Shown here piece by piece: positions 6,768 through 10,662 of a stretch of DNA of 10,662 nucleotides (the stretch's first letter is position 1; each line of letters opens with the position of its first letter). The stretch is from Rheinheimera sp. GTDB taxonomy: Bacteria > Pseudomonadota > Gammaproteobacteria > Enterobacterales > Alteromonadaceae. The stretch lies in contig DMYW01000001.1 of NCBI GenBank assembly GCA_003482455.1, forward strand, positions 54,062-64,723, in the 5' to 3' direction. The notes below the pieces were generated by a model. The model saw nothing but the letters and a program-made list of their open reading frames with translations. It had not been told where the DNA came from and ran no database searches. The translations under genes and the position numbers were made by a program.

Positions 6768-7883
6768 TTAACTATCAGACGGCGTTGGGGTAGTCGAGAA
6801 TTCAGGTGTTGGTTTAGTACCAATCACCACCGGCTGGTTATTGAACAACTTGAATGCACCGGCACTCACTACTTTTTCACCGGCTTTAAGGCCTTTGGTC
6901 ACTTCGACAAAATCACCCAAGGTGCGGCCAGTTTGAATGAACTGCTGACGCGCCGTTAAAGCGCCATCTTTTTCTTCGACCACAAACAAAGTGTCGCCGT
7001 ACGGGGCGTAAATAATGGCGGCGGCAGGCACAGCTAGTACTTGATTCGGTTCACTTAAGGTCACTGTAGTGGTCACGGCCATCCCAGGCACCAGCACTTT
7101 GCTGGCGTTATCGAGTGACGACTGCACAATCACATTGCGCGTTTCTTGATGAATTTCCGCGCCAATCGCGGTAATTACACCGCTGACCACTTGGTTAACT
7201 TTGCCGCCCGTGGCGACATCCACTTTTAGTCCAGTGTTCATTTGCGCTAACCAATCTTGTGGGACTGGGAAGTTCACCCGCACACGGTTAGTGGCTTGCA
7301 ACGACACAATCGCCGTGCCCACTTGCAAATCTGTACCTAAGTCGACTTGGCGAATACCAACTCGACCATCAAATGGTGCGCGGATTAATTTTTTCTGCAG
7401 CGTGGCGCTCAAATCGTCCACTTCACCTTGTGCTGAATCGACTTGTTGTTGCGCTGTATCTAATTCGCTTTGGCTGGCCAGTTTGTTGCGTTTTAACTCA
7501 ACCACCCGTTGATAACTGGTTTTAGCCAGTTTCAAACGCGCTTGCGCCGCGCTTAGTTGGGCTGTTTCGTTAATGGCTTCTTGTTCAATCAGCACGTCAC
7601 CGGCTTTGACTTCCGCACCCGATTGGAACGTAATTCGCTTCACTTTGCCCGGCACCTGCGCCGAAATCATGATGCCTTCATCTGCTTCTACGGTGCCGAT
7701 TGCGGTATAAGTGTTTGGCCATTGCTGGGTTTGCGCCTCAATGACCGACACTGTTTCTGGCGGCATTTGTTGCGGGCCACCAGAGGTCATCACCATAATT
7801 TGATGGCCTTTGACAAAAACAACGCCACCAATCACAGCAATGGTGACAGCGAGAGAGATCATAAGCGGTTTAAAGATTTTCAT
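6768..7883 (-). CDS. RND efflux periplasmic adaptor (membrane fusion protein, HlyD/AcrA family)
   Basis: A 371-residue adaptor that would bridge the permease encoded next to it and an outer-membrane channel. A membrane segment at about 7-25 follows a short basic N-terminus. I see no cysteine or lipobox, so it is probably anchored by this segment rather than by lipid. The split lipoyl domain is visible as ISAQVPGKVKRITF (73-86) and LIRAPFDGRVG (166-176). Between them is a glutamine/alanine-rich coiled-coil hairpin, about 103-165. The beta-barrel follows (VNFPVPQDWL, 203-212), then the membrane-proximal domain (VPGMAVTT 265-272, LAVPAAAI 283-290). The tail is proline- and threonine-rich (358-371). 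ATG 7883 is chosen; a TTG at 7895 would add four residues. Neither start has a good Shine-Dalgarno match, which is unusual for the first gene of an operon. The permease follows after 22 bp. Confidence 0.95.
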   Translation of the reverse strand: MKIFKPLMISLAVTIAVIGGVVFVKGHQIMVMTSGGPQQMPPETVSVIEAQTQQWPNTYTAIGTVEADEGIMISAQVPGKVKRITFQSGAEVKAGDVLIEQEAINETAQLSAAQARLKLAKTSYQRVVELKRNKLASQSELDTAQQQVDSAQGEVDDLSATLQKKLIRAPFDGRVGIRQVDLGTDLQVGTAIVSLQATNRVRVNFPVPQDWLAQMNTGLKVDVATGGKVNQVVSGVITAIGAEIHQETRNVIVQSSLDNASKVLVPGMAVTTTVTLSEPNQVLAVPAAAIIYAPYGDTLFVVEEKDGALTARQQFIQTGRTLGDFVEVTKGLKAGEKVVSAGAFKLFNNQPVVIGTKPTPEFSTTPTPSDS

Positions 7884-7963
7884 AATAAGCGCCAATCTTG
7901 CTTTATCGGGGGGTAGGTGTGTGCCGCTTCAGAACAAATCCATAAGAAGCAACGAGAAACACC

Positions 7964-7994
7964 TGTATAAAATAACACGGTTTTTCGAACTCAA
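7964..7994 (-). promoter_or_regulatory. Weak candidate promoter for the efflux operon
   Basis: On the minus strand TTGAGT (7994-7989) and TATACA (7969-7964) are separated by 19 bp, each matching 4 of 6 consensus bases. It would give a leader of about 75 nt before ATG 7883 and lies just downstream of the repeats at 8013-8058. The long spacer makes it tentative. Confidence 0.3.
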
Positions 7995-8012
7995 CGAGCT
8001 AGGCTGAATAGC

Positions 8013-8058
8013 AATTCGACAACAAGTTGTAATTAGTTGTGACGAATTTGACAACAAG
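8013..8058. repeat. Pair of 14-bp direct repeats upstream of the efflux operon
   Basis: AATTCGACAACAAG (8013-8026) recurs as AATTTGACAACAAG (8045-8058), identical at 13 of 14 positions and offset by 32 bp, close to three helical turns. The first copy runs into ACAACAAGTTGT, which is itself an inverted repeat. ATTCGACAAC (8014-8023) also pairs imperfectly with GTTGTGACGAAT (8036-8047). The block lies 130-175 bp upstream of the adaptor start, so a regulator-binding region for the pump is plausible. Confidence 0.5.
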
Positions 8059-8089
8059 CTAATCTATACCAAGTGGTACAAATTAGCTT
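8056..8089. repeat. 34-bp interrupted palindrome at the folK stop
   Basis: AAGCTAAT (8056-8063) is the exact reverse complement of ATTAGCTT (8082-8089). Nested within is TACC-AAGT-GGTA (8067-8078). The whole can fold as a hairpin with two mismatched positions, and it covers part of the folK stop codon. No T-run follows on the minus strand, so it is a poor intrinsic terminator. It could protect the folBK transcript end or serve as an operator for the downstream pump operon. An 8-bp arm match over so short a spacer is unlikely by chance. Confidence 0.6.
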
Positions 8090-8579
8090 ATTCGGCGGAA
8101 AAATGGAATGGAATGGGCCACAACTTTTGTGATTTTTTGTACTGTTGCCACAAAGTTTGGTAGCTGATCTGCTCTGTCGGATGCAACAAATTGGGGGCTA
8201 TTTCGGCAAGTGGCAGCAATACATACGCGTTTTCTAGAATTTCATCGCGGGGTAACTGCGCCGGGCTATCGCAAATCACCGCGTCGTAAATCAACAAATC
8301 TAAATCGAGGGTGCGACCTGAATAACGACTGGCATCCCGAACTCGGCCATACCGATCTTCAATGGCTTTAAACACTTGCACACATTCGGCGATGGACAAC
8401 TGCGTATAAGCCCCCACCACCATGTTATAAAATGCATCTCCACAAAACCCGACCGCTTCGCTTTCATACAAGCGAGACAGCTGCAATGTACCAAACACGG
8501 CCGTAAGCTCGTGCAGGGCTTGGCGGATGTGGAATTCGCGGTCGGCGTTACTGCCAAGACTAATGAAAATCTGCGCCAT
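8088..8579 (-). CDS. folK: HPPK-family protein (6-hydroxymethyl-7,8-dihydropterin pyrophosphokinase or paralogue)
   Basis: A 163-residue HPPK-type protein. The reaction expected is transfer of pyrophosphate from ATP to hydroxymethyldihydropterin in folate synthesis. SLGSN is at 7-11. GRVR at 78-81 contains R79 and GRTLDLD at 88-94 contains R89, D92 and D94. These correspond to E. coli R82, R92 and the magnesium ligands D95 and D97. The late motif differs: LPRDEILENAYVLLPL (109-124) has R111 for H115, N117 for R121 and Y119 for F123. From memory, a Pseudomonas protein encoded next to folB shares this LPRxEILENA motif and a QKLWP-type C-terminus, distinct from the main FolK encoded beside panB/pcnB. 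This may therefore be a second FolK or a diverged paralogue. ATG 8579 overlaps the folB stop by one base (TAATG) and has GAGG nine bases upstream; a GTG at 8585 is too close to that site. Confidence 0.87.
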   Translation of the reverse strand: MAQIFISLGSNADREFHIRQALHELTAVFGTLQLSRLYESEAVGFCGDAFYNMVVGAYTQLSIAECVQVFKAIEDRYGRVRDASRYSGRTLDLDLLIYDAVICDSPAQLPRDEILENAYVLLPLAEIAPNLLHPTEQISYQTLWQQYKKSQKLWPIPFHFSAE

Positions 8580-8932
8580 TACCACTGGCCTCGACGAATT
8601 TCGACACCCACGGTCGCGGCAGCTTTCACCGCAGAAGGTTTACCTACGCGCACCATCACAGCCTTGGCCGGAAACTCAGTCAATAACAGGTTTGCAATGT
8701 TCTCAGCGACTGTTTCGATTAATTCCAGCGGTTTTGCTTGCACTAATTGCTGAACTTTTTCGCAGACTACTGCGTAATCAATGGTATGAGCCAGATCATC
8801 GCCGGCGGCAGCAGTGCGGATATCAGTTGCCAGTTGCAGATCGATAACCAAGGTTTGTTTGATTGACTTTTCCCACTCATACACACCAATAACTGTGTCT
8901 ATCTGCAACTGGTTAACAAAAACGATATCCAT
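8579..8932 (-). CDS. folB: Dihydroneopterin aldolase
   Basis: A 117-residue protein, close to E. coli FolB along its length (MDIVF..QL...T.IGVY.WE at the start). FolB splits 7,8-dihydroneopterin into hydroxymethyldihydropterin and glycolaldehyde, and many enzymes also epimerise the substrate. E21 in IGVYEWE, Y53 in IDYA, the pterin-binding E73 in LIETVAENIA and the catalytic lysine K98 in VGKPSAV are all present. The cytosolic enzyme works as an octamer in characterised members. The stop codon shares its last A with the folK ATG, so the two consecutive folate steps are made from one transcript with coupled translation. It is divergent from plsY across 131 bp. The ribosome site is weak (GAG six bases before ATG). 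Confidence 0.96.
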   Translation of the reverse strand: MDIVFVNQLQIDTVIGVYEWEKSIKQTLVIDLQLATDIRTAAAGDDLAHTIDYAVVCEKVQQLVQAKPLELIETVAENIANLLLTEFPAKAVMVRVGKPSAVKAAATVGVEIRRGQW

Positions 8933-9005
8933 CTGTCACTCGCAAGCAATTATTTTGATTCAAAAAGGCTGGTCGGATAGGCAAACTGGTCAAAAAATTG
9001 CTAAC

Positions 9006-9034
9006 CTGACCGCCTTTCAATGTCTGGCGATAGT
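9006..9034 (+). promoter_or_regulatory. Candidate promoter for plsY
   Basis: CTGACC (9006-9011) and GATAGT (9029-9034) are separated by exactly 17 bp, each matching 4 of 6 sigma-70 consensus bases. Transcription would start near 9041 and give a leader of about 23 nt containing the ribosome site. Confidence 0.35.
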
Positions 9035-9063
9035 AACGCAAAATCGCTCCTGAGGAAATTTCC

Positions 9064-9669
9064 ATGACCCCGTTAATTGGTAGCATGATGCTGATTGCCT
9101 ATTTATGTGGCTCAGTGTCGTCTGCCGTTATCGTCAGCAAACTATTTCGATTGCCAGATCCTCGTCTGCACGGTTCTGGTAACCCCGGCGCGACCAATGT
9201 GTTGCGTTTAGGTGGCACGGTGCCAGCCATTTTGGTGTTAGTCGCCGATGTGTTAAAAGGCACTATCCCGGTTTGGGGTTCTTATTTCTTGAAAATTGAA
9301 CCTTTCTATCTTGGCATCATCGCCATCTGCGCTTGTTTAGGACATATCTACCCGATTTTTTTCGGTTTTAAAGGTGGTAAAGCTGTCGCCACCGCGTTTG
9401 GCACCATGCTGCCAATCGGTTTGGACTTAGCGGGTTTGTTGATCGCAGGGTGGATGATTTTAGTCGGCGCTACCGGCTATTCGTCGTTTGCGGCTATTGT
9501 AACAGTTAGCCTTGCGCCAATTTTCACTTGGTTTATCAAACCGCTATACACAGTCCCTGTGCTGATGCTCAGCATCTTAATCGTGGTACGTCACCGCGAA
9601 AATATCGTTCGCCTGTGGGAAGGCACTGAATCCAAAGTGTGGGATAAAACCAAGCGCTTGAAAGAATAA
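9064..9669 (+). CDS. plsY: Acyl-phosphate:glycerol-3-phosphate acyltransferase
   Basis: PlsY moves an acyl group from acyl-phosphate (made by PlsX) to glycerol-3-phosphate, the first committed step of phospholipid synthesis, at the inner membrane. At 201 residues it is the usual length, with several hydrophobic segments (about 3-24, 53-70, 82-100, 113-135, 139-175). All three signature motifs are present: GSGNPGATNVLR at 37-48, GFKGGKAVAT at 101-110, and RHRENIVRLWEGTE at 176-189. The basic C-terminus fits a cytoplasmic tail. ATG 9064 has a strong GAGG at 9052-9055, eight bases upstream. Part of that ribosome site lies in a perfect GGAAATTTCC palindrome (9054-9063). The gene is divergent from folB, convergent with tsaD, and ends at a shared terminator. 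Confidence 0.97.
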   Translation: MTPLIGSMMLIAYLCGSVSSAVIVSKLFRLPDPRLHGSGNPGATNVLRLGGTVPAILVLVADVLKGTIPVWGSYFLKIEPFYLGIIAICACLGHIYPIFFGFKGGKAVATAFGTMLPIGLDLAGLLIAGWMILVGATGYSSFAAIVTVSLAPIFTWFIKPLYTVPVLMLSILIVVRHRENIVRLWEGTESKVWDKTKRLKE

Positions 9670-9698
9670 TTTGGCACTGTGCTGTCGCCGCTAGAGTT

Positions 9699-9725
9699 AA
9701 AAAAACGCCCCTGCGGGCGTTTTTT
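9699..9725. terminator. Bidirectional intrinsic terminator between plsY and tsaD
   Basis: ACGCCC (9705-9710) pairs with GGGCGT (9715-9720) around the loop CTGC. Seven A's (9699-9705) precede the stem and six T's (9720-9725) follow, so each strand reads as a GC-rich hairpin followed by a T-run. It lies 30 bp after the plsY stop and 33 bp after the tsaD stop, and suits both convergent genes. Confidence 0.95.
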
Positions 9726-9757
9726 GTTTCTAAAGCCATGCAAGCACGAGCTGACTT

Positions 9758-10662
9758 TTAGCTTTCTAACGGCGTTAACTGCGCCATTGGCCAACGAGGC
9801 GTGACGCCGATCGATAAATCTTGTTGTTGCCCCGCTTTTAAGCGTTGCCAGCCAGCATAAGCAATCATGGCGCCGTTGTCGGTACAGAACTCTTTGCCTG
9901 GATAAAATACTTGGCCTTTCAGTTTTTTCAACAACAGCTCAAGCTGTTCGCGCAATGATTGATTGGCACTAACCCCCCCTGCAACTACCAAGCGTTTCAT
10001 GCCGGTTTGCTTGAGTGCGCGTTCGCATTTGATCACTAAGGTATCGACCACTGCTTGCTGAAAAGACGCCGCGATATTGGCCAGCACTTCGGGCGATTTG
10101 CCTTCTTGCGCCAACATATTAGCAGCGGCAGTTTTTAAGCCTGAAAAGCTAAAATCAAGACCTGGGCGGTCAGTCATGGGCCGCGGGAATTTATAGGCTG
10201 TGGGATTGCCTTGGGTGGCAAGTTTGGCAAGCAACGGACCGCCTGGATAATCCAGTCCCATCAGTTTAGCGGTTTTATCAAAGGCTTCGCCGGCTGCATC
10301 GTCAATCGACTCCCCCAGCAATTCGTAACGGCCAATCCCATCAACCCGAACTAATTGTGTATGGCCACCCGATACCAATAAGGCGACGAACGGGAATTCA
10401 GGCGGTGTGGCTTCCAGCATAGGTGCCAGCAAGTGTCCTTCCATGTGATGCACCGCAAGTGCAGGTTTGTTCCAGGCAAAGGCTAAACTACGACCAATGG
10501 CCGCGCCCACCATCAGCGCACCGGCTAACCCTGGCCCCGCCGTATAGGCCACCCCATCGATGCTATCAACCTCAATATTGCCCTGCGCCAAAGTTTCTTT
10601 GATCAACGGCAGTGTTTTTCTGATATGATCGCGACTTGCCAGTTCGGGAACGACTCCACCAT
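9758..10662 (-). CDS. tsaD: tRNA N6-adenosine threonylcarbamoyltransferase, 5' end outside window
   Basis: TsaD (Gcp/YgjD, Kae1 family) transfers threonylcarbamoyl to A37 of tRNAs that read ANN codons, working with TsaB and TsaE on the intermediate made by TsaC. The frame runs off the right edge with 300 residues visible. The first, GGVVPELASRDH, aligns at about residue 40 of the 337-residue E. coli protein, so about 39 residues are missing. Metal-binding HHMEGH is at visible residues 71-76 (H72 and H76 equal E. coli H111 and H115). SGGHTQL is at 97-103 and AGGVSAN at 227-233. TDNGAM at 260-265 holds D261, equal to E. coli D300. The TTG at 10606 is not the start, because the conserved frame continues upstream of it. 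In many gammaproteobacteria rpsU-dnaG-rpoD lies beyond this gene. Confidence 0.97.
   Translation of the reverse strand, partial: GGVVPELASRDHIRKTLPLIKETLAQGNIEVDSIDGVAYTAGPGLAGALMVGAAIGRSLAFAWNKPALAVHHMEGHLLAPMLEATPPEFPFVALLVSGGHTQLVRVDGIGRYELLGESIDDAAGEAFDKTAKLMGLDYPGGPLLAKLATQGNPTAYKFPRPMTDRPGLDFSFSGLKTAAANMLAQEGKSPEVLANIAASFQQAVVDTLVIKCERALKQTGMKRLVVAGGVSANQSLREQLELLLKKLKGQVFYPGKEFCTDNGAMIAYAGWQRLKAGQQQDLSIGVTPRWPMAQLTPLES

Noticed and set aside
6329..6793. 154-codon open frame on the plus strand
   Set aside because: It lies antisense to the 5' end of the RND permease, which has full family conservation in its own frame. The plus-strand product resembles no family I know and lacks a good ribosome site.
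7908..7913. Six-C tract (minus strand) in the adaptor leader as a phase-variation switch
   Set aside because: Six bases is short for slippage and it does not sit in an obvious -10/-35 spacer or reading frame.
7557..7916. 119-codon plus-strand frame
   Set aside because: It is antisense to the adaptor gene, whose lipoyl and coiled-coil domains are clear; composition-driven open frame.
8376..8753. 125-codon plus-strand frame crossing folK and folB
   Set aside because: It is antisense to two well-supported genes and spans their junction; the product shows no recognisable domain.
1..10662. Search for defence, toxin-antitoxin, phage or biosynthetic systems
   Set aside because: Every substantial gene belongs to a known housekeeping or efflux family or to a small domain of unknown function; nothing forms a recognisable or suggestive new multi-gene system.

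Overview
This window looks like ordinary chromosome from a gammaproteobacterium. The gene set cca, folB, folK, plsY and tsaD, and how close the proteins are to E. coli, Shewanella and Pseudomonas versions as I remember them, point to the Alteromonadales / Rheinheimera-Alishewanella neighbourhood. That placement is inference. I see no rRNA, tRNA, CRISPR array, insertion sequence, integrase or phage gene, and no obvious break in base composition.

Layout, left to right. 1-650 (minus) is the 5' part of an ExeA/GspA-type AAA ATPase that runs off the left edge. 754-2040 (plus) is cca, the tRNA CCA-adding enzyme. It overlaps 2037-2552 (plus), a Tat-exported DUF1569 protein. A small hairpin separates these from the convergent gene 2578-3474 (minus), a DUF952 + cupin_5/DUF985 fusion. 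Next comes a two-gene minus-strand operon for an RND efflux pump: membrane fusion protein 6768-7883, then inner-membrane permease 3665-6745, closed by a strong intrinsic terminator at 3617-3645. Upstream of the pump, 7884-8087 holds repeats and a palindrome that look like operators. 8579-8932 and 8088-8579 (minus) are folB and a folK-type gene, joined by a one-base stop/start overlap. Divergent from folB is plsY (9064-9669, plus), which ends at a bidirectional terminator shared with the convergent tsaD (9758-10662, minus), cut by the right edge.

The backbone cca / folK / folB / plsY / tsaD is a known conserved neighbourhood (in E. coli it leads on to rpsU-dnaG-rpoD). It mixes tRNA maturation (Cca, TsaD), folate synthesis (FolB, FolK) and phospholipid synthesis (PlsY). 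The efflux operon, the cupin fusion and the DUF1569 gene sit between folK and cca and look like lineage-specific additions to that backbone. No outer-membrane channel and no TetR/MarR-type regulator is visible beside the pump.

I did not find a convincing undescribed system. The points most worth checking are: an alternative TTG start and internal promoter for cca; an arginine replacing the transmembrane-10 lysine of the RND proton relay; helically phased TGTCG repeats before the cupin fusion; 32-bp-spaced direct repeats and a 34-bp interrupted palindrome before the pump operon; a FolK variant with changed substrate-site residues; and a perfect 20-bp palindrome inside the permease gene.
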